From: Limnobaculum parvum
Lineage (GTDB): Bacteria; Pseudomonadota; Gammaproteobacteria; Enterobacterales; Enterobacteriaceae
DNA: 64,000 bases
NCBI RefSeq assembly: GCF_003096015.2
Contig: NZ_CP029185.2
Span: 712,501-776,500 of the forward strand
Direction of reading: 5' to 3'
How positions within the stretch are numbered: the stretch's first letter is position 1; each line of letters starts with the position of its first letter. A program made the position numbers and the translations under genes. A model generated the notes under the pieces. That model saw only the letters and a list, made by a program, of their open reading frames with translations. It was not told the origin of the DNA and did no database searches. This document shows positions 49,825-59,762 of the stretch, piece after piece.

Positions 49825-51555
49825 ATGAATAAAACACAATTACGTCGTCGTCCTCAGGTTGACAGCAGCATGCTGCCATCGACAATTCCACCGCTATTGC
49901 GTCATTTATATGCTTCCCGTGGGGTAACAGATGCCAGCCAGTTGGATAAAGGTGCCAGAAGTTTACTCAGCTATCAACAATTGGACGGTATTCAGCAAGG
50001 CGTAAACTTACTTGTCGCCGCGCTGAAAGAGAAACGTCAGATTGTTATTGTGGGTGATTTTGATGCGGATGGCGCAACCAGTACGGCGTTAAGCATGTTA
50101 GCGCTGAGCAGTATGGGTTTTCCTCGGGTGAAATATCTGGTGCCTAACCGGTTTGAAGATGGTTATGGCCTAAGTCCTGAAGTGGTTGAACAGGCCGCTG
50201 AGCTGGGGGCAGAACTGATTGTCACTGTGGATAACGGTATCTCTTCCCATGCCGGGGTCGATCGTGCTCATGCCAAAGGTATTCAGGTGTTGGTTACCGA
50301 TCACCACTTGCCGGGAGAAACCTTGCCCGCCGCAGAAGCCATTATTAATCCGAATTTAGATAATTGTGAGTTTCCCTCTAAATCTCTGGCGGGAGTGGGT
50401 GTTGCCTTCTATTTGATGCTGGCTTTGCGGGCGCGTTTACGTGAAGACAAATGGTTTGAACTACAGGAAATAACGGAACCCAATCTGGCAGAGTTGTTGG
50501 ATTTAGTGGCGTTAGGTACTGTTGCAGATGTGGTACCGCTGGATGCTAATAACCGAATTCTGGTACATCAGGGGCTCAATCGTATTCGCGCCGGACAGTG
50601 CCGACCAGGAATTCGGGCGTTGCTGGAGGTCTCTAAGCGAGATGCACGGCAGTTGACGGCGAATGATATGGGCTTCTCGTTGGGGCCGCGACTGAATGCC
50701 GCTGGGCGACTGGATAATATGTCTATCGGCGTTGAGTTACTGCTGAGTAACGAGATGGCCGAAGCTCGAGGCATGGCAAGCGATCTGGACGTACTAAACC
50801 ATACGCGTCGCGAGATTGAACAGGGAATGCAGGTTGAGGCGTTGGCTCTGTGTCAACAGCTTGAACAAAACGAAGCAGAACTACCCTATGGCGTGGCAAT
50901 GTATCATCCTGAATGGCATCAGGGGGTGGTCGGCATTCTGGCATCGAGAATTAAAGAGCGCTTTTATCGCCCGGTGATTGCGTTTGCACCAGCAGGTGAC
51001 GGTATTCTAAAGGGGTCTGGACGCTCAATCGCCGGACTGCATCTGCGTGATGCGCTTGAACGATTAGATACCCTTAATCCTGGATTAATATTGCGATTTG
51101 GTGGTCATGCCATGGCGGCAGGGCTATCGCTTGAAGAGTCTCGCTTCAGCGAGTTTCAGCAGCGTTTTGCCGATTTGATTGGCGAATGGCTGGATCCATC
51201 TGCGCTAGAAGGGGTTATCTGGACGGATGGTGAACTGGAAAATGCCTTACTGACGTTAGATACGGCTGAACTGTTACGAGATGGCGGTCCCTGGGGGCAA
51301 TCATTCCCAGAGCCGGTATTTGACGGACAATTTAAAATCTTACAGCAACGTTTGGTTGGCGAGCGCCATTTAAAAGTGACCGTTGAGCCCGTGGGGGGTG
51401 GCGTACTATTAGACGGTATCGCATTTAATATTGATACTACCCAGTGGCCGGATGCCAGTATTAAACAAGCCACTATTGCTTATAAACTGGATATTAATGA
51501 ATATCGCGGTAACCGTAATATTCAATTAATGATCCAGCACTTATGGGCTAATTAA
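49825..51555 (+). CDS. recJ: Single-stranded-DNA-specific exonuclease RecJ
   Basis: 5'-3' ssDNA exonuclease for RecF-pathway recombination and mismatch repair. The start is MNKTQLRRRP (576 residues; E. coli 577); the frame opens 14 codons earlier. DHH-superfamily motifs: DFDADGA from D78, D159-H160-H161 (VTDHHLPG), LGTVADVVPL; the DHHA1 motif is GGHAMAAG. The ribosome binding site is weak, consistent with translation reinitiation from dsbC transcripts. Confidence 0.96.
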   Translation: MNKTQLRRRPQVDSSMLPSTIPPLLRHLYASRGVTDASQLDKGARSLLSYQQLDGIQQGVNLLVAALKEKRQIVIVGDFDADGATSTALSMLALSSMGFPRVKYLVPNRFEDGYGLSPEVVEQAAELGAELIVTVDNGISSHAGVDRAHAKGIQVLVTDHHLPGETLPAAEAIINPNLDNCEFPSKSLAGVGVAFYLMLALRARLREDKWFELQEITEPNLAELLDLVALGTVADVVPLDANNRILVHQGLNRIRAGQCRPGIRALLEVSKRDARQLTANDMGFSLGPRLNAAGRLDNMSIGVELLLSNEMAEARGMASDLDVLNHTRREIEQGMQVEALALCQQLEQNEAELPYGVAMYHPEWHQGVVGILASRIKERFYRPVIAFAPAGDGILKGSGRSIAGLHLRDALERLDTLNPGLILRFGGHAMAAGLSLEESRFSEFQQRFADLIGEWLDPSALEGVIWTDGELENALLTLDTAELLRDGGPWGQSFPEPVFDGQFKILQQRLVGERHLKVTVEPVGGGVLLDGIAFNIDTTQWPDASIKQATIAYKLDINEYRGNRNIQLMIQHLWAN

Positions 51556-52031
51556 AATACGTAGAATAAAGACAATGCCTGTTTGACTTAGGCAATGCTC
51601 AATAACCACACTTGTGATAATCAATACAAGTGAGACACTAGTTTCACCCAGAAAAGCATTTACCCGAATAAAAAAGATAACGTGATGTTATTTTTTTTTA
51701 TGAAACGATTACACACTAAAAAAAAAGGCTCTTGTTTTTTATTTGCAATAAAATCATTAGGTTGAATTGGACTAATTAAGGGGTGGTGTTACTTTTTATT
51801 ATTCGGCACTAGTTTTGTAAGCATTCTATTACTGGATAATACGCCTCGCTGAACCTAAATAGATTGACGATTCCGGTTTCTTTCTCTTAAGCTCCCTTTC
51901 GTTAATTATGTCCTTCAATAATTAAATCGGCAATGAAATGATTAAACTCATTATTAAACTAACTTCTATATTTATAGTGAACTGTAATAGTTTGTTATAA
52001 ATACTATTTATCCAAGGATAGATGAATAACA
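51556..52031. other. AT-rich intergenic region, no gene seen
   Basis: 476 bp with very low GC, including poly-T and poly-A runs near 51690-51730. In E. coli prfB follows recJ directly, so this marks the left edge of an insertion. It likely carries the promoter of the OmpA-domain gene (AAGGA ribosome binding site before 52032). Confidence 0.45.
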
Positions 52032-53255
52032 ATGGACAATATAATTAAGCTACTGACTGCCAATGTAACACCGCAGCTGATTGAAAAATTATCTCACTCT
52101 TTGGGAGAGAAAGAGAGCGGTCTAGGACTGGCATTACCAAGCGTTTTTCCTGTTGTTTTAGAGCAGGTGCGGAATTATCTGAAACATTCAAATAGCTCTC
52201 ACGAGTTTATTGCTGAATTAGATGAAATTCCTGAGTTTAATATAAATAGTCTTATTGATGGTAATCATCATCAGAGTGATAAGTTATCTTCACTGATGTC
52301 GATGATCACTAACAGAATGCCAGAAATTACCGATAAAGTGGCTTCAGTATTTAATCTGAACGGTAGTTCAGCCAAGATGCTGTTAACCGTAGCCAGTGGT
52401 ATGGTGATGAATACGCTGAGAGATTATGTTAATAATCGTGCAACTCAGTCTATTTCACTTAAAGGATGGTTATCTTCACAGGCTCATCTGATTTCGTCTG
52501 AGCTGCCGGTTCAATTCCAGTCATTCTCCAGTGATGAAGTGATTAAGCAGAATACCGTTAAGGTTGCTGCTCCAGCTAAACCACTGCTGAATCCGGATGC
52601 ACCAATCAGACCAACGCCAAAATTAGCTGAAAAGAAAAAAGGTTGCGGCAAATGGTGGCTGCTTCTGCTGTTACTGTTGATTCTGGCTGCTGCTTATTTC
52701 TTACGTAGCTGTAGTACCACGAAAGAGAGCACACCTGTAGAAATTACACCACCAGCGGCTACCACTCAGGTAACAACTGGAAGCCTTTGGGGCAATCTGG
52801 GTGATTTCTTCCGTAAGTTATTACCAGATGGTAAAGAGCTGAATATTCCACAGTATGGTGTTGAAAATAAACTGATTGAGTTTATTGAAAGCACTTTACC
52901 GGTAGACAGCACGACTTGGTTCTCTTTCGACCGTTTACTGTTTAAAACTAACAGTGCTCAACTGGAGCCACAGTCTGATGAACAGCTGAATAACATCGTT
53001 GCTATTCTGAAAGCTTATCCGAATGTGAAATTGAAGCTGGGTGGTTATACCGATAACACCGGTACTGAAGAGATTAACCTGAAGTTATCTCAGGACCGTG
53101 CAGACTCTGTACGTGCTCAGATGATTCAACTGGGTGCTGATGCTAGCCGCCTGGAAGCTAAAGGTTATGGTTCAGAACATCCAGTAGCACCAAACGATAC
53201 TGATGAAAATCGTGCTAAAAACCGTCGTATCGACATTTTAGTTATCGAGAAGTAA
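52032..53255 (+). CDS. DUF937-like and OmpA-domain membrane protein
   Basis: 407 residues with an unusual order. A cytoplasmic N-terminal helical domain (~1-165) has DUF937-like traits (GLGLALPSVFPVVLEQV; MLLTVASGMVMNTL). A Pro-rich linker follows, then KKKGCGKWW, a single membrane helix (~208-225), and a C-terminal OmpA domain with FKTNSAQLEP, GGYTDNTGTEEINLKLSQDRA and NRRIDILV, which should bind peptidoglycan. So it likely spans the inner membrane and grips the wall. Function unknown. A strong terminator follows. Confidence 0.85.
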   Translation: MDNIIKLLTANVTPQLIEKLSHSLGEKESGLGLALPSVFPVVLEQVRNYLKHSNSSHEFIAELDEIPEFNINSLIDGNHHQSDKLSSLMSMITNRMPEITDKVASVFNLNGSSAKMLLTVASGMVMNTLRDYVNNRATQSISLKGWLSSQAHLISSELPVQFQSFSSDEVIKQNTVKVAAPAKPLLNPDAPIRPTPKLAEKKKGCGKWWLLLLLLLILAAAYFLRSCSTTKESTPVEITPPAATTQVTTGSLWGNLGDFFRKLLPDGKELNIPQYGVENKLIEFIESTLPVDSTTWFSFDRLLFKTNSAQLEPQSDEQLNNIVAILKAYPNVKLKLGGYTDNTGTEEINLKLSQDRADSVRAQMIQLGADASRLEAKGYGSEHPVAPNDTDENRAKNRRIDILVIEK

Positions 53256-53264
53256 TTTGTTAAT

Positions 53265-53300
53265 CTCTCTCAACCTGTGTTACAGGTTGAGAGAGAGTTT
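53265..53300 (+). terminator. Terminator after the OmpA-domain gene
   Basis: 13-bp perfect stem CTCTCTCAACCTG / CAGGTTGAGAGAG (53265-53277, 53283-53295), then AGTTTT. Confidence 0.85.
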
Positions 53301-53484
53301 TAACTGGTACCATTAATTAGCCCGCCGCGATAATTCTGTTAGTACCTTCCATAACGTTTCGATCTCTCTTAACTGAACTCTGATAGCACATTATCTGGCG
53401 GTTTGGCTGCAATATCCCATAGCATTTCAGTCTGAGTATTCATCAGTCACAACAACATAGAGTCACAACAATATAGCGATATAG

Positions 53485-55497
53485 CTATTGTTGCCCATGT
53501 ACCTGTCTGTTCAACTGCCATAACAACAAATCCGTAAACCCACTCCAGCGGTTAAATTGCTTTTGTTGTTCCGGTGTCATGCGTTGAGGCTCTCCCAGCA
53601 GCAGGCCTTTATTTGAAACCCAGGGGCGATATTCTCCGTTATCCGTTAGATAGGCGCCCTGTGGCGTAATAACCGCTTCTGGGTTATAGCCTTGGCACCA
53701 GATATCATCCAGATGCTCTGCCAGCAGGTTACAGCCAGTTTTATAGTAAGGTGTATCGGACAGGCTTAGTTGATATAGGGTTGGCCAGATGTCCTTGTGG
53801 CTACCAACGCGTGTAGCATCAAAATGGCTCTGTTGACGGTAGGATGGAGGAACATACAGATAGAAGGGTACTCCATGCCCCAGCACCCGTTCATGGGGAT
53901 CTGGATAGCCAATCCCGCGAATATTATGGTCGCCCGTCGCGGCAATAATGGTACGGGATCCCAACGGCTGCGATTTTACCCAACTGATAAACTGCCCCAA
54001 CTGATCGTTAGCATAACGCAGGGTTTGCATGACTTCGTCAAGCGCGGTGCCCGTTGCCAGATTGCTCATGCGCTGTTTTTCTTCACTGCTGAGTACAAGC
54101 TGGGTCTTCTGATAGTTATTCGGCGTTTTATAAGGGGGATGATGGGTGGTGGACATGGACATAATCAGTACGTGCTCACCTTGCTTATCCGCCTCTGCTA
54201 GACGCTCTTCAATATAGCGGAACATAAACTCATCCGGCACGCCCCAGGTTCCTAAATGCGCCTCGGGATAGCGTTTTTTCAGACCGTTTTGCTCGATAAA
54301 TTCACTAACGCCAAGATGAGAGAGAAACTGGTTAAGGTTACGCCAGGAGCCATTGCCGGAAGTGACAAAAATCACTTTATAACCATTGGCCAACCAAGGT
54401 TTAAACATATTGCTGGTAAAGTCGAGATACTGGGCGCTGGATTGGGTAATACCGCTCATTGGGCTGCGAACAAAAAAGCGGCTTAGGCTATCGATGGTGC
54501 CATCACCTTCCGAGATAAAACGTTCAAAACGCCAGTCGCTGCTCCAGTGCTGTCTTAAAGCACCGAACAGATCGCGATCCGGGCGATCGTAGCCTTCAAG
54601 GTAATAACCCATGCTTTCCATCACGGCAAAAACCACGTTGGGCGGGGTTTGCTTCGCCATAGGATTAAGGTCAGTTTTTGCCATAAACGGTGCCAGCCCG
54701 GCTGGTGTTGGCTTATCCAGAAAAAGGCTCAACAGTTGTTGACCCTGCTGGTCAGTGGCTTCGGCAAAATGGCTATTTTCGCTATGGGCTTTAAATGCCC
54801 AGTTGAGGGCCATCAGCCCGTTAGGCGTCAGCATATTTAACATTTTGAGGTCAGAAACTTGCGCGTCCGACTGGCGAAGAGGGAAGGTACCAATAGAACC
54901 GCGCATGCCAACAAAACCAATAGCCAGAATCAGTAGGGTAGACAATACGCCAATCGGTAGGCTAAGGCGGCGTTCTGGTTTAGCGCTTAGTCGACGCTGC
55001 CAGCGGCGGTAAAGCCAGAACACAAGTAAAGCAAATAGCCCCAAACCCAACAGGCCACGAATAACCGGATAGTCTTGCCACATGGTGGTCAAGACCGCCA
55101 CGGTATCGTCTTCAATCAGCCCGAAGACAAAAACATCAATCGCCCGATCGTAGGTGGCATAGTAAAAAATATTACCGACGGTGAATGTCAGCACCAGCGT
55201 GCTTAATAACGCTGCCAGCCAAGGCCAGAAACGTTGCCAGAAATGAAAACTGCGTTGGCTAACGGCCAATAGGGCAGCCATCAACAGACAGGGGACAAAC
55301 AGTAGACTGGCGATCCGAATATCAAACAGACCGCCAAGCCAAAACATCCGTGTTACATCAGCATCAAAACCCGTCAGAATTTCGTTTGAACCGTAAGCCG
55401 ATAGCAGATAGGTTCTGCCAGCGGTTTGAGTGAATACGGCCAATAGCCAGGGCAATAAAAGCGCGACAAAAGCTTGTCGAAATCTGCAAAACCACAT
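53485..55497 (-). CDS. LTA synthase-family membrane sulfatase
   Basis: 670 residues. Five N-terminal membrane helices (~9-27, 52-75, 88-110, 144-163, 180-198) are followed by a periplasmic alkaline-phosphatase/sulfatase domain. Metal-site elements: FAVMESMGYY near residue 290, GDGTIDSLSRFF (the threonine is the likely nucleophile), ATGDHN and a late VGSHKD. The layout is that of LtaS-like proteins; Gram-negative members move phosphoglycerol or phosphoethanolamine groups onto glycans or lipids, or have other roles. The substrate cannot be read from sequence. Inserted between recJ and prfB. Confidence 0.88.
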   Translation of the reverse strand: MWFCRFRQAFVALLLPWLLAVFTQTAGRTYLLSAYGSNEILTGFDADVTRMFWLGGLFDIRIASLLFVPCLLMAALLAVSQRSFHFWQRFWPWLAALLSTLVLTFTVGNIFYYATYDRAIDVFVFGLIEDDTVAVLTTMWQDYPVIRGLLGLGLFALLVFWLYRRWQRRLSAKPERRLSLPIGVLSTLLILAIGFVGMRGSIGTFPLRQSDAQVSDLKMLNMLTPNGLMALNWAFKAHSENSHFAEATDQQGQQLLSLFLDKPTPAGLAPFMAKTDLNPMAKQTPPNVVFAVMESMGYYLEGYDRPDRDLFGALRQHWSSDWRFERFISEGDGTIDSLSRFFVRSPMSGITQSSAQYLDFTSNMFKPWLANGYKVIFVTSGNGSWRNLNQFLSHLGVSEFIEQNGLKKRYPEAHLGTWGVPDEFMFRYIEERLAEADKQGEHVLIMSMSTTHHPPYKTPNNYQKTQLVLSSEEKQRMSNLATGTALDEVMQTLRYANDQLGQFISWVKSQPLGSRTIIAATGDHNIRGIGYPDPHERVLGHGVPFYLYVPPSYRQQSHFDATRVGSHKDIWPTLYQLSLSDTPYYKTGCNLLAEHLDDIWCQGYNPEAVITPQGAYLTDNGEYRPWVSNKGLLLGEPQRMTPEQQKQFNRWSGFTDLLLWQLNRQVHGQQ

Positions 55498-55836
55498 AAT
55501 GCCTTCTTTCTGGTAAGTAAACTGAAATAAACATATTTTTTAGCCCGATAGTGTACGAGATTTATCAGATTAATTTGAATAGAGAATGATAATAATTGGT
55601 TACTGAACATGAATTTGTTTGGCGTGAATGAAGCGAGTTAGATTTCAATTGTATGATGGAGAGTTAGGCATCGTGGTGTGGGATCTTTCATTTTATTGGT
55701 TTTTGGCACAGGATTCCCGAGCAAGATGCATAAAAAGCCCCGGTTTCGGCTATATTCCGCAGCGCAGATCCGATAGAATTACGCGTTTATGATAAAAATC
55801 CTGTCAACGTATATGACGTAATGGTAAGTACAAATC
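55498..55836. promoter_or_regulatory. Divergent sulfatase/prfB promoter region
   Basis: 339 bp without a gene. It must contain promoters for the minus-strand sulfatase and for prfB-lysS. I could not define either with confidence. Confidence 0.35.
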
Positions 55837-56935
55837 ATGTTTGAAATTAATCCGGTAAAAAACCAGATCCAGGACCTGTCCGAGCGGACAGCGGTTCTTC
55901 GGGGGTATCTTTGACTATGATGCCAAGAAGGAACGTCTGGAAGAGGTCAATGCAGAGCTTGAACAACCTGATGTCTGGAATGAGCCAGAGCGCGCGCAGG
56001 CACTAGGTAAAGAACGTTCTTCCCTTGAAGCTATCGTAGAGACTATCGATCAGATTGAGCAGGGTGTTGAAGACGTTTCCGGGCTGCTGGAATTGGCGGT
56101 GGAAGAGAACGACGAAGACACCTTTAATGAGACGGTTGAAGAAGTTAACCTGCTGGAAGAGAAATTAGCCCAGTTAGAGTTCCGCCGTATGTTCTCTGGT
56201 GAGTATGACAGTGCCGACTGTTATCTTGATATTCAGGCGGGTTCTGGCGGTACTGAAGCGCAGGACTGGGCCAGCATGTTGGTACGGATGTATCTGCGCT
56301 GGGCTGAAGCCAGAGGCTTCAAAACCGAGATGATTGAAGAGTCTGATGGCGATGTCGCAGGCACCAAGTCAGCCACCATCAAAGTGATGGGTGATTATGC
56401 CTATGGTTGGCTGCGTACCGAAACGGGCGTTCATCGTTTAGTGCGTAAGAGTCCGTTTGACTCAGGCGGTCGTCGCCATACCTCATTCAGCTCTGCGTTC
56501 GTCTATCCGGAAGTTGACGATGACATTGATATTGAAATCAATCCGGCCGACTTGCGTATTGACGTATACCGCGCTTCCGGTGCCGGTGGTCAGCACGTTA
56601 ACAAAACAGAATCTGCGGTACGTATTACCCATATGCCGACTAACATTGTGGTGCAGTGCCAGAATGACCGCTCTCAGCATAAGAATAAAGATCAGGCCAT
56701 GCGACAGCTGAAGGCGAAGTTGTATGAGTATGAGATGCAAAAGAAAAATGCGGATAAGCAGGTAATGGAAGAGAACAAATCGGATATCGGATGGGGTAGC
56801 CAGATCCGTTCTTATGTGCTGGATGATTCACGCATCAAAGATTTACGTACCGGTGTTGAAACCCGGAATACTCAGGCCGTATTAGATGGCGACCTGGACA
56901 GATTTATTGAAGCAAGCTTAAAAGCTGGGCTATAA
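55837..56935 (+). CDS. prfB: Peptide chain release factor 2, with programmed +1 frameshift
   Basis: Terminates translation at UGA and UAA. The first 25 codons (55837-55911) are in one frame and end at an in-frame TGA (55912-55914). After a +1 shift, reading continues at GAC (55913) to the stop at 56935, giving 365 residues as in E. coli. The UGA-decoding tripeptide is SPF (RKSPFDSGGRRHTS) and the peptidyl-hydrolysis motif is GGQ (SGAGGQHVNKTES). Followed by lysS after 17 bases, as in E. coli. Confidence 0.98.
55900..55915 (+). promoter_or_regulatory. RF2 autoregulatory +1 frameshift site
   Basis: An internal Shine-Dalgarno-like GGGGG (55901-55905) sits 3 bases ahead of the slippery codon CTT (55909-55911), followed by TGA C. 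This is the standard prfB recoding element, so low RF2 favours the shift. Confidence 0.97.
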
Positions 56936-56952
56936 AAAAGGATAGAACAGAA

Positions 56953-58476
56953 ATGTCTGAGCAACCTCAAGAGCATGATGCAGCGCAATCCATTGCGGAA
57001 TTAAATAACGAGCTACAGGCTCGCCGTGAGAAGTTAGTGGCACTGCGCGAGCAGGGGAATCCGTTCCCGAACGATTTTCGTCGAGATGTTACATCTGACA
57101 AGCTGCATGCTGAATATGATGAGAAAGAAAACGAAGAGCTGGAAGCATTAGGTCTGGAAGTCGCCATTGCTGGTCGTATGATGACTCGCCGCATTATGGG
57201 TAAAGCTTCGTTCGCAACATTGCAGGATGTGGGTGGCCGCATTCAGATATATGTTTCTCGTGACGATCTGCCGGAAGGTATATATAACGAGCAGTTTAAA
57301 AAGTGGGATCTGGGAGATATTATCTCTGCCCGCGGTAAGCTGTTTAAAACGAAAACCGGTGAACTGTCGGTTCACTGCCATGAAGTTCGCCTTCTGACTA
57401 AAGCGTTACGTCCGTTACCGGATAAATTCCACGGTCTGGCGGATCAGGAAACGCGTTATCGTCAGCGTTATTTAGATCTGATCACCAATGATGATTCGCG
57501 TCGCACTTTTGTGATTCGTTCTAAAATTATGGCGGCTATCCGTAATTTCATGGTGAAACGCGACTTTATGGAAGTGGAAACGCCAATGATGCAGGTAATC
57601 CCTGGTGGTGCTTCTGCGCGTCCATTTATTACCCATCACAATGCGTTAGATATCGACATGTATCTGCGTATTGCGCCGGAACTGTACCTGAAGCGTCTGG
57701 TGGTGGGTGGTTTTGAGCGGGTGTTCGAAATTAACCGTAACTTCCGTAACGAAGGGGTTTCTCCACGTCATAACCCTGAATTCACCATGATTGAGCTGTA
57801 TATGGCCTATGCCGATTATAAAGACTTAATTATGCTGACCGAAGATCTGTTCCGCACCCTGACTCAGGAAGTGCTGGGCAACACGACGGTGGAATATGGC
57901 GATCAGACCTTTGATTTTGGTAAACCATTTACCAAGATGACCATGAAACAAGCCATTTGCCACTATCGCCCAGAGACCAACGTTGCCGATCTGGATGATA
58001 TGGATAAAGCGAAAGCCATTGCCGAGTCTTTAGGCATTAAAGTCGAGAAGAGCTGGGGTCTGGGCCGCGTTCAGTGCGAAATCTTTGAAGAAACTGCTGA
58101 AAGCCACCTGATTCAACCTACCTTTATTACCGAGTATCCGGCTGAAGTATCACCATTAGCCCGCCGTAATGATGATAACCCGTTTATTACCGATCGCTTT
58201 GAGTTCTTTATTGGCGGTCGTGAAATCGGTAACGGTTTCTCCGAGCTGAATGATGCAGAAGATCAGGCACAGCGTTTTGCCGATCAGGTCAGCCAGAAAG
58301 ATGCGGGTGATGACGAAGCCATGTTCTACGATGAAGATTATGTCACCGCGTTGGAACACGGCTTACCGCCAACGGCAGGTTTAGGTATTGGTATCGACCG
58401 TATGGTGATGCTGTTAACTAACAGCCACACTATCCGTGACGTTATCTTGTTCCCGGCGATGCGCCCAGTGAAATAA
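56953..58476 (+). CDS. lysS: Lysyl-tRNA synthetase (class II)
   Basis: 507 residues. An N-terminal OB-fold anticodon-binding domain (~60-150, MGKASFATLQDVGGRIQIY) is followed by the class II catalytic core: motif 1 near FMEVETPMMQVIPGGA, motif 2 FEINRNFRNEGVSPRHNPEF, and motif 3 GLGIGIDRMVML. It charges tRNA-Lys in the cytosol. In an operon with prfB and closed by a clear terminator. Confidence 0.98.
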   Translation: MSEQPQEHDAAQSIAELNNELQARREKLVALREQGNPFPNDFRRDVTSDKLHAEYDEKENEELEALGLEVAIAGRMMTRRIMGKASFATLQDVGGRIQIYVSRDDLPEGIYNEQFKKWDLGDIISARGKLFKTKTGELSVHCHEVRLLTKALRPLPDKFHGLADQETRYRQRYLDLITNDDSRRTFVIRSKIMAAIRNFMVKRDFMEVETPMMQVIPGGASARPFITHHNALDIDMYLRIAPELYLKRLVVGGFERVFEINRNFRNEGVSPRHNPEFTMIELYMAYADYKDLIMLTEDLFRTLTQEVLGNTTVEYGDQTFDFGKPFTKMTMKQAICHYRPETNVADLDDMDKAKAIAESLGIKVEKSWGLGRVQCEIFEETAESHLIQPTFITEYPAEVSPLARRNDDNPFITDRFEFFIGGREIGNGFSELNDAEDQAQRFADQVSQKDAGDDEAMFYDEDYVTALEHGLPPTAGLGIGIDRMVMLLTNSHTIRDVILFPAMRPVK

Positions 58477-58497
58477 CCAAAGCCATACGAAAAGAGT

Positions 58498-58524
58498 AAA
58501 GGGAGCTAACGCTCCCTTTTTTTT
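58498..58524 (+). terminator. Terminator after lysS
   Basis: AAAGGGAGC-TAAC-GCTCCCTTT (58498-58519) followed by further T residues. Confidence 0.9.
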
Positions 58525-58715
58525 AACTTGTTTGTCGAGACATAAATAATAATTCCCTGTATTTATTATAAAATTTGCATTTATTATTTATGTGAATCAA
58601 TTATGATAGCTAAGTGAACAGTGCCTCTTTTTTATTGTCAAAATGTAACCATAACGCAGATGCGTTATAGGAGAGAGCGTCACCTACTTTTTATAAATAA
58701 AGGATCATTTAGACC

Positions 58716-59387
58716 ATGATAAAGAAAATAGCGTTGGGGATGGGCGTTAGTGCCATGGTGTTACTGGGCGGATGTGCAACAGAATCCTCTCGTAGCGTGG
58801 AAGTCCCAAAAGTTGCTTCTTATAACACCAATTATCAGGGCGCACGCAGCCCGATCTCTGTGGGTAAGTTTGATAACCGCTCTAACTATATGAATGGCGT
58901 GTTCTCTGATGGTGTTGACCGTCTAGGAAATCAGTCAAAAACGATTCTTATTACGCATCTGCAACAAACCGGGCGCTTTAATGTGTTAGATCGCGCCAAT
59001 ATGGAAGAAATCAAAAGCGAAGCAAAAATGGCCGGGAAAAGTCAGCAGCTAAAAGGTGCTGACTATGTGGTTACCGGTGATGTAACCGAATTTGGTCGTA
59101 AAGAAGTCGGCGATCGTCAACTGTTTGGTATTTTGGGTAGAGGCAAAACTCAGATTGCTTACGCTAAAGTTAACCTGAACATTGTTAACGTCCGTACTTC
59201 TGAAGTCGTTTACTCGACACAGGGCGCAGGTGAATACGAACTCTCTAACCGTGAAGTCATTGGATTTGGCGGTACCGCCAGCTATGACTCAACGCTGAAT
59301 GGCAAAGTACTGGATTTAGCGATTCGTGAAGCGGTTAATAACCTGGTTACTGGTATTGAAAATGGTGCTTGGAAGCCAGCACAATAA
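58716..59387 (+). CDS. CsgG/HfaB-family lipoprotein
   Basis: 223 residues with a lipoprotein signal (lipobox LLGGC, Cys ~20). It has the core found in CsgG-like proteins: ISVGKFDNRS, LITHLQQTGRFNVLDRANMEEIKSEAK, ADYVVTGDVTEFG, and VNIVNVRTSEVVYSTQGAGEYE. It lacks the length of curli CsgG and its surroundings are not curli genes. It heads a three-gene lipoprotein operon with DUF4810 and DUF799 members, a trio conserved in other proteobacteria and related to the Neisseria GNA1162 cluster. Role unknown, possibly envelope assembly. Confidence 0.88.
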   Translation: MIKKIALGMGVSAMVLLGGCATESSRSVEVPKVASYNTNYQGARSPISVGKFDNRSNYMNGVFSDGVDRLGNQSKTILITHLQQTGRFNVLDRANMEEIKSEAKMAGKSQQLKGADYVVTGDVTEFGRKEVGDRQLFGILGRGKTQIAYAKVNLNIVNVRTSEVVYSTQGAGEYELSNREVIGFGGTASYDSTLNGKVLDLAIREAVNNLVTGIENGAWKPAQ

Positions 59388-59405
59388 TTTGATGGAATCG
59401 TCATA

Positions 59406-59762
59406 ATGAAATTAGGATACAAAGCAGGGTTGCTGCTGATTGCTGGTGTGTTGGGCGGCTGTGCGGATACTCCCAAGCCCATTTACAGTTGGGATAATTA
59501 TCAGGATACGGTTTATGAGTATTACAAACTTGAAACCGGGGCCGAAGAACAAATAGCCGCTCTGAAAGCGGGAATTGAACAGGCAAAAGCCAAAGATCTT
59601 CCGGTTCCCCCTGGGCTGCATGCTCATTTAGGTATGCTCTATAGTAATACCGGACATCCTGAACTTGCCGGTAGTGAGTTTGAAGCAGAGAAGGTGCTGT
59701 TTCCTGAATCCGCACCCTTTATGGATTTTCTGCAGAAGAAGTTAAAGGGAGGTAAGAAATGA
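59406..59762 (+). CDS. DUF4810 lipoprotein
   Basis: 118 residues with a lipobox (VLGGC). The mature part reads PIYSWDNYQDTVYEYYK and later HAHLGMLYSNTGHPELAGSEFEAEKVLFPES, a TPR-like helical hairpin of the DUF4810 family. Lies 18 bases after the CsgG-like gene and overlaps the next gene by four bases, so translation is coupled. Confidence 0.88.
   Translation: MKLGYKAGLLLIAGVLGGCADTPKPIYSWDNYQDTVYEYYKLETGAEEQIAALKAGIEQAKAKDLPVPPGLHAHLGMLYSNTGHPELAGSEFEAEKVLFPESAPFMDFLQKKLKGGKK

Noticed and set aside
55837..55914. prfB seen as broken by an early stop
   Set aside because: The TGA at codon 26 is the conserved programmed frameshift site, not damage.
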